64,000 bases of DNA from Siphonodentalium dalli (taxonomy: Eukaryota; Mollusca; Scaphopoda; Gadilida; Siphonodentaliidae). The translations under genes were made by a program, and so were the position numbers. The notes under the pieces were generated by a model that had not been told where the DNA came from, ran no database searches, and saw only the letters and a program-made list of their open reading frames with translations. How positions within the stretch are numbered: the stretch's first letter is position 1; every line of letters begins with the position of its first letter. Below, piece by piece: positions 35,492 to 48,529 of the stretch. The stretch spans positions 43,914,989 to 43,978,988 of the forward strand of contig CP136064.1 of assembly GCA_032622095.1 (NCBI GenBank), written 5' to 3'.

Positions 35492-35600
35492 TTCGGCTTC
35501 GGGGGGTGTTAAATATTTTCTCTGTGTCGAGGAACCCACCCCTCAAAGTTCAGAGTTATCAAATTTCCATTTTTTAAATCTGTTAAATTTATCAACTTCA
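35492..35600 (+). repeat. Fragment of the TTAA MITE found at 44370
   Basis: The segment around TGTGTCGAGGAACCCACCCC and TCAGAGTTATC resembles the arms of the element at 44370-44855 (GAGTCGAGGAAGTCACCC and AACTCTGAGC). It lies within a 173-codon open frame (35487-36008) that therefore is unlikely to be a gene. Confidence 0.6.
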
Positions 35601-35930
35601 AATTTTTGTCAGCCTAGCAAAAATTCCCACCGACTTCTTCCAGACATATATATACGGACATGCGCGGACGCCGTTACGAGAGGTCACCCAAGATGGCGGT
35701 TCGCGTTTTCGGAATATCAGACGACGAAAAGGTTGCCAGCAACAAAAATAAGGTATCGTGTGATAGTCGGCGTGCGGATACATACACATACATATTTACG
35801 AATCGTTAATATAATGTTTTACTCACGCAAATGGGCAAATCATGCAAATAACAGCATCTGGATGATTCGGGGACAATCTAATCTGATTTACATTTTTAAT
35901 CTGAACAAGAGTTATTTCTTACATGCAGGT

Positions 35931-36115
35931 ATGGGAGGTCTTGGCGGTGGATATGCTGTGAAAATATTTCCACCGGTCAATAACCGCCACAAACAGAAAG
36001 AATATTAAAATATAGACAGGCTTGTTCCGTATACAAATAAGAAATATCGCATAAACAGTATGTTATGGTCATATGTTTGACCATTGTTATGTAAACAAAA
36101 GCATAAAAAGTTACT
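35931..36115 (+). repeat. Diverged direct repeat, copy 2
   Basis: Counterpart of 33555-33735, about 2.4 kb downstream. Confidence 0.75.
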
Positions 36116-36489
36116 TTTCGAGAGACATAAAGCTCGAGCTCGGAGACCAACCACCCACCCATAACAAACCGATTGTATACAAACACCGCTAATAATGTAA
36201 ACATCCGGGCGGGCATGCGCAACGGCGCAAGATCGTAATTTCAGAATAACAGTATACAGTAATGACCAGAATAGCTAACAAAGACATCTATCTCTCAGAT
36301 AACATGACTAAAGTTTTATAAATCTGTGTTTCCTTACAGTTATATACCTATAATGGGTCACAATAATATATCATTATTTTCCAGACATCTCATAAGGTGT
36401 TTAGTTATTTATATAAAAAAATAAGCTGTAAATAGTTGACAAATGACAGAATAAATTCCATAATGGCAATGCTCCTCAAATACTATACT
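36116..36489. other. No recognised gene
   Basis: Unassigned sequence leading into the satellite. A phrase near 36350 (TATAATGGGTCA) resembles part of the satellite unit. Confidence 0.4.
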
Positions 36490-39400
36490 ATAGACACAGT
36501 TGTTGTTGTTTGTGGATAGGTATGCATCTATATACAAATAGTTTGCACAAAGTTTGGGCTCCTTAGTGGGTTTTAAGGGTATGGAGACAGCCCAACACCC
36601 ACAGCACCCATGACAATTCAAGTTAAATTGGTATATTTAACTTGAATTGGGCCATATGACCCATTATATGTATCTACTTCCAACACTTTTGTTGTTTGTG
36701 GATATGTATGCATCTATGCAAATAGTTTGCATAAAGTTTGGGCTCCGCAGTGGGTTTTAAGGGTATGGAGACTGCCCAACACCCACAGCACCCATGATAA
36801 AACCATACAGCACCCGTGCCTATGAAAACATATTTCTGAGTCAGCCATCTCTCAGACTATACCCATTCTGTAAATGATTCCACATCTCACTCTAGAATAT
36901 ATAGAGGCAATTGGAAAAAAATATTTGGGCACCTGAATGGGATTTTGGGCTCTAGTCAGGGGGGATATTTGGTTTTTTTAATGGTTAAATTGGTATATTT
37001 AACTGGAATTGGGTCCTGTAATGGTATATACTTCTAGGTCTCCTAGTGTTTTTGGAAATATCTGCATCAGTATAAGAAGATTTGCAAAAGTTTGGGCTCC
37101 TTAGTGGGTTTTAAGGGTATGGAGACAGCCCAACACCCACAGCACCCATGACAATTCAAGTTAAATTGGTATATTTAACTTGAATTGGGCCATATGACCA
37201 ATTATATGTATCTACTTCCAACACTTTTGTTGTTTGTGGATAGGTATGCATCTATGCAAATGGTTTGCACAAAGTTTGGGCTCCTCAGTGGGTTTTAAGG
37301 GTATTGAGACAGCCCAACACCCACAGCACCCATGATAAAACCATACAGCACCCGTGCCTATGAAAACATATTTCTGAGTCAGCCATCTCTCAGACTATAC
37401 CCATTCTGTAAATGATTCCACATTTCACTCTAGAATATATAGAGGCAATGGGAAAAAATTATTTGGGCACCTGAATGGGATTTTGGGCTCTATTCAGGGG
37501 GGATATTTGGTTTTTTTAATGGTTAAATTGGTATATTTAACTGGAATTGGGTCCTGTAATGGTATATACTTCTAGGTCTCCTAGTGTTTTTGGAAATATC
37601 TGCATCAGTATAAGAAGATTTGCAAAGGTTTGGGCTCCTTAGTGGGTTTTAAGGGTATGGAGACAGCCCAACACCCACAGCACCCATGACAATTCAAGTT
37701 AAATTGGTATATTTAACTTGAATTGGGCCATATGACGAATTATATGTATCTACTTCCAACACTTTTGTTGTTTGTGGATAGGTATGCATCTATGCAAATG
37801 GTTTGCACAAAGTTTGGGCTCCTCAGTGGTTTTAAGGGTATTGAGACAGCCCAACACCCACAGCACCCATGATAAAACCATACAGCACCCGTGCCTATGA
37901 AAACATATTTCTGAGTCAGCCATCTCTCAGACTATACCCATTCTGTAAATGATTCCATATTTCACTCTAGAATATATAGAGGCAATGGAAAAAAAATATT
38001 TGGGCACCTGAATGGGATTTTGGGCTCTATTCAGGGGGGATATTTGGTTTTTTTAATGGTTAAATTGGTATATTTAACTGGAATTGGGTCCTGTAAAGGT
38101 ATATACTTCTAGGTCTCCTAGTGATTTTGGAAATATCTGCATCAGTATAAGAAGATTTGCAAAAGTTTGGGCTCCTTAGTGGGTTTAAGGGTATGGAGAC
38201 AGCCCAACACCCACAGCACCCATGACAATTCAAGTTAAATTGGTATATTTAACTTGAATTGGGCCATATGACCCATTATATGTATCTACTTCCAACACTT
38301 TTGTTGTTTGTGGATAGGTATGCATCTATGCAAATGGTTTGCACATAGTTTGGGTTCCTCAGTGGGTTTTAAGGGTATTGAGACAGCCCAACACCCACAG
38401 CACCCATGATAAAACCATACAGCACCCGAGCCTATGAAAACATATTTCTGAGTCAGCCATCTCTCAGACTATACACATTCTGTAAATGATTCCATATTTC
38501 ACTCTAGAATATATAGAGGCAATGGGGAAAAAATATTTGGGCACCTGAATGGGATTTTGGGCTCTATTCAGGGGGGATATTTGGTTTTTTTAATGGTTAA
38601 ATTGGTATATTTAACTGGAATTGGGTCCTGTAATGGTATATACTTCTAGGTCTCCTAGTGTTTTTGGAAATATCTGCATCAGTATAACAAGATTTGCAAA
38701 AGTTTGGGCTCCTTAGTGGGTTTTAAGGGTATGGAGACAGCCCAACACCCACAGCACCCATGACAATTCAAGTTAAATTGGTATATTTAACTTGAATTGG
38801 GCCATATGACCAATTATATGTATCTACTTCCAACACTTTTGTTGTTTGTGGATAGGTATGCATCTATGCAAATGGTTTGCACAAAGTTTGGGCTCCTCAG
38901 TGGTTTTAAGGGTATTGAGACAGCCCAACACCCACAGCACCCATGATAAAACCATACAGCACCCGTGCCTATGAAAACATATTTCTGAGTCAGCCATCTC
39001 TCAGACTATACCCATTCTGTAAATGATTCCATATTTCACTCTAGAATATATAGAGGCAATGGAAAAAAAATATTTGGGCACCTGAATGGGATTTTGGGCT
39101 CTATTCAGGGGGGATATTTGGTTTTTTTAATGGTTAAATTGATATATTTAACTGGAATTGGGTCCTGTAAAGGTATATACTTCTAGGTCTCCTAGTGATT
39201 TTGGAAATATCTGCATCAGTATAAGAAGATTTGCAAAAGTTTGGGCTCCTTAGTGGGTTTAAGGGTATGGAGACAGCCCAACACCCACAGCACCCATGAC
39301 AATTCAAGTTAAATTGGTATATTTAACTTGAATTGGGCCATATGACGAATTATATGTATCTACTTCCAACACTTTTGTTGTTTGTGGATAGGTATGCATC

Positions 39401-41120
39401 TATGCAAATGGTTTGCACAAAGTTTGGGCTCCTCAGTGGTTTTAAGGGTATTGAGACAGCCCAACACCCACAGCACCCATGATAAAACCATACAGCACCC
39501 GTGCCTATGAAAACATATTTCTGAGTCAGCCATCTCTCAGACTATACCCATTCTGTAAATGATTCCACATTTCACTCTAGAATATATAGAGGCAATGGGA
39601 AAAAATATTTGGGCACCTGAATGGGATTTTGGGCTCTATTCAGGGGGGATATTTGGTTTTTTTAATGGTTAAATTGGTATATTTAACTGGAATTGGGTCC
39701 TGTAAAGGTATATACTTCTAGGTCTCCTAGTGATTTTGGAAATATCTGCATCAGTATAAGAAGATTTGAAAAAGTTTGGGCTCCTTAGTGGGTTTTAAGG
39801 GTATGGAGACAGCCCAACACCCACAGCACCCATGACAATTCAAGTTAAATTGGTATATTTAACTTGAATTGGGCCATATGACCCATTATATGTATCTACT
39901 TCCAACACTTTTGTTGTTTGTGGATAGGTATGCATCTATGCAAATGGTTTGCACAAAGTTTGGGCTCCTCAGTGGGTTTTAAGGGTATTGAGACAGCCCA
40001 ACACCCGCAGCACCCATGATAAAACCATACAGCACCCGTGCCTATGAAAACATATTTCTGAGTCAGCCATCTCTCAGACTATACCCATTCTGTAAATGAT
40101 TCCATATTTCACTCTAGAATATATAGAGGCAATGGAAAAAAAATATTTGGGCACCTGAATGGGATTTTGGGCTCTATTCAGGGGGGATATTTGGTTTTTT
40201 TAATGGTTAAATTGGTATATTTAACTGGAATTGGGTCATGTAAAGGTATATACTTCTAGGTCTCCTAGTGTTTTTGGAAATATCTGCATCAGTATAAGAA
40301 GATTTGCAAAAGTTTGGGCTCCTTAGTGGGTTTTAAGGGTATGGAGACAGCCCAACACCCACAGCACCCATGACAATTCAAGTTAAATTGGTATATTTAA
40401 CTTGAATTGGGCCATATGACCCATTATATGTATCTACTTCCAACACTTTTGTTGTTTGTGGATAGGTATGCATCTATGCAAATAGTTTGCGCAAAGTTTG
40501 GGCTCCTCGGTGGGTTTTAAGGGTATGGAGACTGCCCAACACCCACAACACCCATGATAAAACCATACAGCACCCGTGCCTATGAAAACATTTCTGAGTC
40601 AGCCATCTCTCAGACTATACCCATTCTGAAAAGGATTCCACAGTTCACTTTAGAATATATAGAGGCAATGGGAAAAAATTATTTGGGCATCTGAATGGGA
40701 TTTTGGGCTTTGGTCAGGGGGAGGGGAATATTTGGGTTTTTTAATGGTCAAATTGAATTGAGCCCTGTGACCCATTATAGGTATCTACTTCTATGTCTCT
40801 TACTAGTAGTGTTTTTGGAAAGATGTGCATCAGTATAAGAAGGTTTGCAAAAGTTTGGGCACCTGGGAGTGATTTAATGGTGAGCAGGTGGCACAACACC
40901 AGTCGTAATGAATTTCGAAGTACAATTGCTAGTCGCGCTCGTACCGTGCGCAACTCTGGGAGCAAATGTACGCTAAGTTTACTGAGACTGGCACAACACC
41001 AACAGCACCCATGATAAATCATACAGCACCCTTGTCTTTAAAATCATATTTGGGCTCAGGTGAAGGACAAAATATGTTTTTTAATATTAATGTCGGTATA
41101 TTTAACTTGAATTGGGCCAT
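36490..41120 (+). repeat. Satellite array, about 537-bp unit, about 8.5 copies
   Basis: The marker ACAATTCAAGTTAAATTGG recurs at about 36611, 37147, 37687, 38223, 38761, 39298, 39834 and 40372, a spacing of 536-540 bp. Each unit contains two related halves, since AGTTTGGGCTCCT and CCCAACACCCACAGCACCCA occur twice per unit. It also has a short inverted repeat, AATTCAAGTTAAAT against ATTTAACTTGAATT. Central copies are almost identical. The ends, especially after 40740, decay. No gene is in it; the open frame at 40741-41022 on the minus strand is repeat sequence. Confidence 0.95.
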
Positions 41121-41934
41121 GTAAACCGGGGTATTCTATACACTCAGGGGGGATACCCTGGGTAATCTATACAATCAGGGTGTTACCTTCCTGTACGCTA
41201 TTCGTTTAGGCCCATATAGAGCTTATTTAAGTTTTCAAATATTGCCAACATGAGCTTATTTCGCGCAATTTTAAAATAAGCTCAGTTTCACATAAACAGA
41301 CTGTTACTTGGTGTTCATATTCAGATAGTTCTCAGGTGTCCAATCTCAAATACCGACCTCGTCGCCATCCGTATACTACCGATTACGTCGACAAAACGAT
41401 GGCAAATAATTTAAGATAATAATATATTGGGATATCAAATCGTGTAATATAGTAGTGTCTTAAAATATGAAAATTACATTTCCAAGAATAAATAAACAAA
41501 AAATGTGAAGATGACAACAAATATTTAACAAGACAGTCAATGACTGTGGGTCGCTCACCAGACTGTAAAGACTGAGAAGAATGGGACTCTGAAGACTACA
41601 AGAGTCCGTACGTGACAATATCACTTAAGACAAGTAGTTCTAAACATGGACATAGATGGAGGTTCTCCGATGAGCAGGGCTCTTCAACTTGAAATTTCTA
41701 ATTGCACACCACTGACAAATCTCCAACCTCTTAAATTTTACAGAAGACAACCATACCACAGTACTAAGTTCACAGAAATCATTTTGCACACCCCTCTTAG
41801 GTTGAATTTTACAACTAGTACAAGGATATAGGAGAGTTAAATCTCTTATCTCTGCCCCTATTAGAACAAATGTGAATCCCCCATCTATGAGATCCATTCA
41901 TCTAGTAATATCAATATACCCCCAATATCCAATA
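41121..41934. other. No recognised gene
   Basis: Unassigned. The phrase ACTCAGGGGGGATACCCTGG (about 41142) recalls the CAGGGGGGATATTTGG of the satellite, so the decayed array edge may reach about 41190. Confidence 0.4.
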
Positions 41935-42100
41935 GGGTATGATTTCACCTGGATAAGTGGTACGTGGTTAAGAAAATAATATTGGAACAGCCAAGTCTGT
42001 ATTTAGTATGTCTGATCTTTGCAGAATGAGGTCCACAAAAGGTGAATTTAATGACACTATTCCCCAAGGTGGAAAAGCATCAACGAATTCACCATATGGG
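41935..42100 (+). repeat. Interspersed repeat R1, copy a
   Basis: Contains ATGATTTCACCTGGATAAGT, TTGCAGAATGAGGTCC and GGTGAATTTAATGACA. Repeated directly at 42484-42640. Confidence 0.8.
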
Positions 42101-42400
42101 GACCTCATTTCCTAAAATGACCCAATTTGAACAAATCTGAACCCGGTCACCCAAGGCCCATCCATACCAAATATAAGCTAATATAGGCTCAATGGTTCTT
42201 GAGAAGAAATTTTAAGATTTACTATGGAGGGAAAGAGTTATGGCCCTAGCTTCGCACCTATTTGATATGATGAACTTATTTGAACAAATCTGATTGTGAG
42301 TCACCTAGGGAACATGCACACTGAAATATATGAACATATTTGGTCTTTAATATGGAGAAGAAAACAATTGTTGATAGACGGATGGATAGACATCCCAACA
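42101..42400 (+). repeat. Interspersed repeat R2, copy a
   Basis: Contains ATTTGAACAAATCTGA twice, AAAGAGTTATGGCCCTAGCT and TAGACGGATGGATAGACA. It is the same family as 43335-43680 and of a kind common in mollusc and other invertebrate DNA. Class unknown to me. Confidence 0.78.
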
Positions 42401-42483
42401 GACAGACGAGTGGAAGGACCGCCTGACAGACATAAGACAAATTCAATCCAATATACCCCCCCCCAATGTTTCTTTGAAAAATC

Positions 42484-42640
42484 AGGGTATGATTTCATCT
42501 GGATAAGCGGTGGTTAAGAAAATAATATGCCAGCCATGTCTGCATATAGTGTGTCAGACATTTGCAGAATGAGGTCCCCAAATGGTGAATTTAATGACAA
42601 TATTCCGCAAGGTGTGCTAGCATCACCAGATTCATCCTCA
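42484..42640 (+). repeat. Interspersed repeat R1, copy b
   Basis: Direct repeat of copy a, about 546 bp downstream. Its right half (42553-42628) also has an inverted partner at 42894-42968. Confidence 0.8.
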
Positions 42641-42893
42641 GTCTGATTAGGCCTCACCAGCCATGGGAAACCTATATAGGAACAGATTTAAGTTCTAAAG
42701 TTGAAGTTTGTAATGCACACCCATTGAGCACCTCAATTATGCATTTTATCTTCTGCAAATTGGGGGGGGGGCATAGAAACTGAACAGAAGGGAAAAAGTA
42801 AAAAAGTAACTAAAACAAAATTTCAATTTGATACTTAAGATACTTCCCAGAAGATGATGCCTAAGCAGAATTAGGTCCATGGAGGGTGTATTT

Positions 42894-42968
42894 GGTGATG
42901 CTAGCCTGCTGTACAGGGTTGCAACACTAAATTGACCCTCTGGGGACCTCATTATGCAAATGTCAGAC
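42894..42968 (-). repeat. Interspersed repeat R1, inverted partial copy c
   Basis: GGTGATGCTAGC through TGGGGACCTCATTATGCAAA and TGTCAGAC is the reverse complement of 42553-42628 with substitutions. It could pair with copy b across about 265 bp. Confidence 0.72.
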
Positions 42969-43334
42969 ACTAAATTCAGGCAGTTTGTTTAAAATTGCTA
43001 GCAGTAATGTTTACTCAAGCTGCCAGGTGACATTTTATTGTAATCTAGATTAATTACATGTGTCTCTCTCTGTCTATCCACAAAGATATATCTGCAACTT
43101 TAATAGAACAGGTATTAAAGTTGGAAGCTGGAGATGATATCCGTTGGAAGGGATGTTGGTTGGGTGCAGGCCACTGCAGGGTGGGGTGGGTCTGGGCCAT
43201 ATGGGATGGGGGATGGGTAATGGAATATTTCTGTAATTTCATTAAAGATTAAAGTTTCATAACTCTGCAGATGTTATAATGGTGTCACTTTTTTCAATTT
43301 TTATAAAATGTTTAAAAACTAATTTTTTTGTTTG

Positions 43335-43680
43335 TTAAATTGAGCCCACATTCGATCCAGTGACCTCATTTGAACAAATCTGAATAACAGTCCCCCAAGG
43401 ACCCTTTGTATCAAATACGAACCCATTCGGCCCAATGAAATTTGAGAAGTCGTTGTAAGAATTACTATGGTGGCAAAGAGTTATGGCCCTGGCTTCGCAA
43501 CCATTTGACCAAGTGTCCTCATTTGAACAAATCTGAATGAGAGTCACCTAGGAAACATACACACCAAATATGAACCCATTCGGTTTCATGGTTCCAGAGG
43601 AGAAGATGTTCAAAGAATTGTAGACGGACGGATGGACGGACGGACGGACGATGGACGGACGACGGACGAAGAGTGATGAC
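43335..43680 (+). repeat. Interspersed repeat R2, copy b
   Basis: Two tandem half-units of about 165 bp, each with ATTTGAACAAATCTGAAT and GAACCCATTCGG, followed by a GGAC/GGACGGAC run (43625-43670) and AGCTCCACCTGAGACGAGCT. Confidence 0.8.
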
Positions 43681-44136
43681 AATAGCTCCACCTGAGACGA
43701 GCTAATAAAAACGTGAGACAACCAGCCCCGGAAAATCTGGACAACCCACCCTAACATACGCCCGCGCGAGTTGTCCCTGTGGTCCCGATTCGGTCTGTAG
43801 TCAGATGTACTATATACACATGTATATAGTTGTATATACAGGAACGGGACCATCCGCCCCAGGCACAACCGACACCAAGCGACCCGGAACAACCCGACCC
43901 AATTAAAGTACGAACTATGTTTTGGTTTAAACCTTTAATTAAATTAGGATAAGATATGGTAAATTGTAGTTGTGATACACTGCATGGACATAATGATATA
44001 GTATTCTGTATGAAATATGAAGAATATTTTAATATGAATATATACGGAAGTACAACATATGTATATGAAAAAGGAATGTATAGTACATGTATATGCTACT
44101 TCACAGCCTGTTCTCGTGAAAATAGCCACACTCCCG
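43681..44136. other. Unassigned
   Basis: A small hairpin around ACATGTATATAGTTGTATAT is near 43812. No gene was supported. Confidence 0.4.
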
Positions 44137-44369
44137 GCTTATTTTAATGAGCGAAATAAGCTCATATCAATATAGGCTCTGTGTGGAGATAAACGTACAC
44201 TATGGGAGTACATGTATGGTTTCCATAAAAATAAGCACGTAACGGTCTTATTTTAATGAGCGATATAAGCCCCTATTGGTATTATTTAATCACAATATAC
44301 GCTCTATATGGACCTAAAACTCAGTTTATAAAACAGTCCAATATGGGACTATCTCCCATATTGTCATTA

Positions 44370-44855
44370 TTAAAGGTACTCAATCCGATAAAACTCCTCT
44401 CAAATACTATTTCAATGGCTTCGGTGGTCAAAAATATTTGATTCGAGTCGAGGAAGTCACCCATCAAAGCTCAGATTTGTTAGATATCGATTTTAGAAAT
44501 CTATTATTTTTCATTATCGGGAATTCTTTCTGGCCCAGAAGACAGTCAAAATTTGTTATTATTACCACTTGATTATAGAGTTATCCATCCTTGTCTGTTT
44601 GAATAGAGTTTTGGCGTAAAATCTCGAGCAGGTTACCAAATTGACGGCAGTTATTAGTACTCATCTCGAGCAATTAACAAATTTCAAAAATCAATATCTA
44701 ATAACTCTGAGCTTAGTTTGATGGGTTCCTCGACTCGAATCAAATATTTTTTACCCCCAAAGCCAAAGAAATAGTAATATAGGACCCTCTGATCGGATTG
44801 TTGTTGTTGGAATCTGTTGAGATGGGGACCCTCTTTACGGATTGAGTACCTTTAA
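44370..44855. mobile_element. MITE with TTAA target duplication
   Basis: TTAA (44370-44373) then AGGTACTCAATCCG; the right end is CGGATTGAGTACCT then TTAA (44852-44855). Arms pair again further in: GATTCGAGTCGAGGAAGTCA near 44440 against GGGTTCCTCGACTCGAATCA near 44725. The TTAA site suggests piggyBac-like mobilisation. Length 486 bp; no transposase. Confidence 0.8.
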
Positions 44856-45231
44856 ATCTACCGTTTTTCATCGCAACTTATCCTCGCGAAAATAGGTTCA
44901 TATTGGGCATACATATTAACATATGTTTCAATGGACTTAATTGATTCGGAAATAAGCCATTAGTGAGTTTATACCCGTTATTTAGTTGAATGAAGCGAGC
45001 CGCAGTTAAAACACATTATAAAGAGCGTGAATCTGGTATGTCGTGTCGCAACATATCCTCCCTCAAATAGGCACATAATCGGCCTATAATGTGAAATAGG
45101 TACATTTTATTGTGAAATAAGCAGATAATAGATCATATCCGTCATTTCGTTTTATGGCGCGGCCACATTGAAAACACATGCTATAAAGAACATACACATG
45201 AAAACCGTGAGTTGGCTTATTTGTGTCATTT

Positions 45232-45381
45232 TCTGCACACAATCTGATTACAATCGACTCATTAGCAGTCGATAATGTGACTAAAATTGTCTCATTTTCA
45301 GCACATTATCGACTTAAATTTATGAGATTATAAGCATATTATCTACCTAAAAATGTTTATGTATAAGCAGATAATCTGCGG
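45232..45381. repeat. 150-bp hairpin module, copy 1
   Basis: CTGCACACAATCTGATTACA and onward to CAGATAATCTGCGGG. It is a weaker copy of the hairpin best seen at 56774 and 62012. Confidence 0.7.
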
Positions 45382-46939
45382 GTTTTCGGGAGAACAGGCT
45401 GCATGTCGATACACAAGTTTAGGTTGTTAAATAATGACAATGGGAGCTTAATTCGCTCATTAAAATAAGCCCGTTTCGCAGCGTTATGTGCTTATTTTTA
45501 CGAGAACAGGATGAAACACATCGTCGTGCAAATAGGTTCAAATTGGACCTACATGTAGCTATTCGCATAGGTTGATATTTGAAATAATTTGATTATGAAA
45601 TAACTCCATAGTGAGCTTAAATCGTTATTCCGTTATGGCCGCAGTGAAAACATTATAAAGATCGTGAAATTGGTAAGTCGTGTCGATGAAAAGAGGCAGA
45701 TTAAATCATTTCAATTTGGGCTTGATATGTATGGAAATAATCCCATATTGTACTGTTTTATTTATAAAAACAGTGTGTTAGATCCATATTGAGCGTATAT
45801 TGTGGCAAAATAATTCCAATATCAGCTTATATCGCGCATTAAAATATGTCCGTTTTGTACTTATTTTCATGAGAACAGCATGACAAGTCTTGAGTTGTTT
45901 AATCGTGTTCTCGTGAAAATAAGCACAATACGGGTTTTCCTCATATTGAAATAACCCATATACATGTACATGTAAGGCTGTTTTAATAACTAGCGTTTAG
46001 GCCTTATGGAGCGTATTTCAGTTTTCAAATAATGTCAACATGCAGACTGTTCTCGTGAAAATAAGCACATAAACGCCATGTTATTATGAACTAAATATTG
46101 CCAGTATTTAACCGCAGTATACGATATGGACAGAAAATGCGGGTTTTAAGACAGTCTAACATGGGACTATTTACATACGAAATATGCCCATATTGGCACT
46201 ATTTAATCTATCTACCTATTCTCATCGAGATAACTTACTAGATTCACGCTCTTTAGAAGGTATTTTCACTGTGGCCTGCGCCATTCTACGGAATAACTGG
46301 TATACGCTCACGTGGGCTTATTTCAGAATAAAATAAGTCCAATATGAACTGTGTGAATATTTAGGTCCAATATAAACCTGAGGATATGTTGAGATGAAAA
46401 AAAGTAGATTAAATAATACCAATATGGGCTTACATGGAAATAGTCCAACTTTTGACTGCTTTAAAAATCGCGTTTAGGTTCAATAATGGCAGTATGAGCT
46501 TAATTCGCTCATTAAAATAAGCCCGTTATGAGCTTATTTTTACGAGAACAAGCTGCATATTGTCATTATTTGATTATTTGATTATTATAACAGCCCTATA
46601 TGGGATATTTCAATATGCGATAAGAACATCTTATGATTATTTTTGCAATTTGTGTTGTGGAATACAACACAAATAAACCAACTCAAGACTGTTCTCGTGA
46701 AAATAGGCACATAATAATATGATATAAGCCCGTATTGTCGCCAATAGTCCCGATTCCAGAAGTAAATATTTACAATTGAGCGTAGTTCAGACGATGATTT
46801 CTATGGAGAGGTACGGTCGATTTACTTGACATAGCGCCTGAATGCTAACTTATCAGTTTCACATACCCGTACAAGTCCATAATATGTCTTTAAAGTGCGT
46901 ACATCTGATAAGCTGTGGGTTGGCTTAGTTGTGTCATTG

Positions 46940-47093
46940 TCCGCTCATAATCTGCTTAGAATTGTTCCATTATGAGGCGATAATGTGACTAATTTGGTAT
47001 AATTTTCAGCACATTATCGACTCAAAATGAGAGCGTTCATAAGCAGATTATCTACGAAGAATATTTATTTTTTATATAAGCAGATAATGTGCG
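46940..47093. repeat. 150-bp hairpin module, copy 2
   Basis: Outer ends are CCGCTCATAATCTGC and GCAGATAATGTGCGG. Inner arms pair around TGAGGCGATAATGTGACTAA and CAGCACATTATCGACTCAAA. Confidence 0.75.
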
Positions 47094-48215
47094 GGAATTT
47101 GGGGAACAGGCTGTTTAAAACGGTACAATATGGGACTATTTACATAAGAAATAAGCCCATATTGGCATTATTTTATCTACCTTAGTTTATCACTTACTTA
47201 CCAAAGCTACCCTAATTGTATTGTTTTTACTGAAATAAACCCATATCAGTATTATTAATCTAGCTTTTTTCATCGACACAACCTACCAGATTCAAGCTCT
47301 TTATAGTCAATGCTGCCCTCGCCATTCAACCGAATAATGGCTATAAGCTTACTGTGGACTTATATCAGAATCAAAAGAACCTATGTGAATACTTAAAGGT
47401 CAAATATGAACCTATTTACATGAGGATATGTTGCGATGAAAACAAATTAGATTTAATAATACCAACATGGGACTAGTTCGATAGAACAGTCTGATATTGT
47501 CTGTTTAAAAAGCCGCGTTTATAGGTCCATATATATAGCGTACATGTATACATATTAAGTTAAATTATACCTCTGTATGAGCTTATTTCGCTCATTAAAA
47601 TAAGTCCTGTTTTGTGTTTATTTTCACGAAAACAGACTGCAAACTGCCATTATTTGAAAACTAAATAAGCTTCATATGGGCCTAAACGCTGGTTATTATA
47701 ACAGCCCTATATAGATATTTCAATATGCGATAAGCTCGTCATGCTTATTTTAGCAATTCGTGTTGTGGCACAACACAAATAAACCAACTCAAGACTTACC
47801 ATGCAGACGTCACCCTGTTCTCATGAAAATAAGCACATAACAATATGAGATAGGCACGTGGTGTGCTTATTTTCACGTCAACAGGCTGGAAAACAACACG
47901 ATTAAACAACTCAACACTTGCCATGCAGATGTCAAGCTATTTTCGTGAAAATAAGCACTTAACGGCCGTATTTTAACGAGCGATAATTTTGGCATTATTT
48001 AATCGCAATATATATAAGCTCTATATTGACCTAAATCTCGGCTTTTAAAGCAGTACAATATGGGACTATTGCCATATGTTACTAAAATGCTACATTCCTC
48101 CAGTTGACAGCGCCTGAATGCTAACTTATCAGTTTCACATACCCGAACAAATCCATATTATGTCTTTAAATAGCGTACATCTGAAAAGTTATGGGTTGGC
48201 TTAGTTGTGTGATTG

Positions 48216-48360
48216 TCCGCACATAATCTGAATTGCCCCATTATGAGTCGATAATGTGACTAAAATATTCTCATTTTCAGCACATTATGGACTGAAAATG
48301 AGGATATTCTAATCAGATTATCTACCTAAAATAAATTATTTATAAGCAGATAATGTGCGG
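48216..48360. repeat. 150-bp hairpin module, copy 3
   Basis: Outer ends are CCGCACATAATCTG and CAGATAATGTGCGG. Inner arms pair around TTATGAGTCGATAATGTGAC. Confidence 0.75.
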
Positions 48361-48529
48361 AATTTTGGGACACAGTCTGTTTAAAACACAGTACAATATG
48401 GGACTATTTACATACGAAATGAGCCCATATCGGAATGATTTAATCTGCCTTTTTTCATAAACACAACTTACCAAAGCTACGCTCTTTGTAGGGTGTTTGG
48501 CGCCATTCAACGGAATAAGGGACTCAGTG

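Larger units (their letters stand above)
44137..48529. repeat. Dispersed inverted-repeat family (AATAAGC family), main block
   Basis: Many diverged copies, in both orientations, of a segment that includes the core GCTTATTTCGCTCATTAAAA plus TAAGC (itself an 8-bp inverted repeat), TGTGCTTATTTTCACGAGAA, ACATGAGGATATGTTGCGAT, AATATGGGACTATTT and GCCCGCGCCATTCAACGGAA. Core copies include 44137-44161 (one strand) and 45446-45470, 46498-46522 and 47581-47604 (the other). Adjacent inverted copies allow long-range pairing. No coding capacity. It may be a non-autonomous transposon family grown by nested insertion. Confidence 0.8.

Noticed and set aside
35487-36008. 173-codon open frame
   Set aside because: It runs across a MITE fragment (35492-35600) and a dispersed repeat (35931-36115), and the protein has no recognisable domain.
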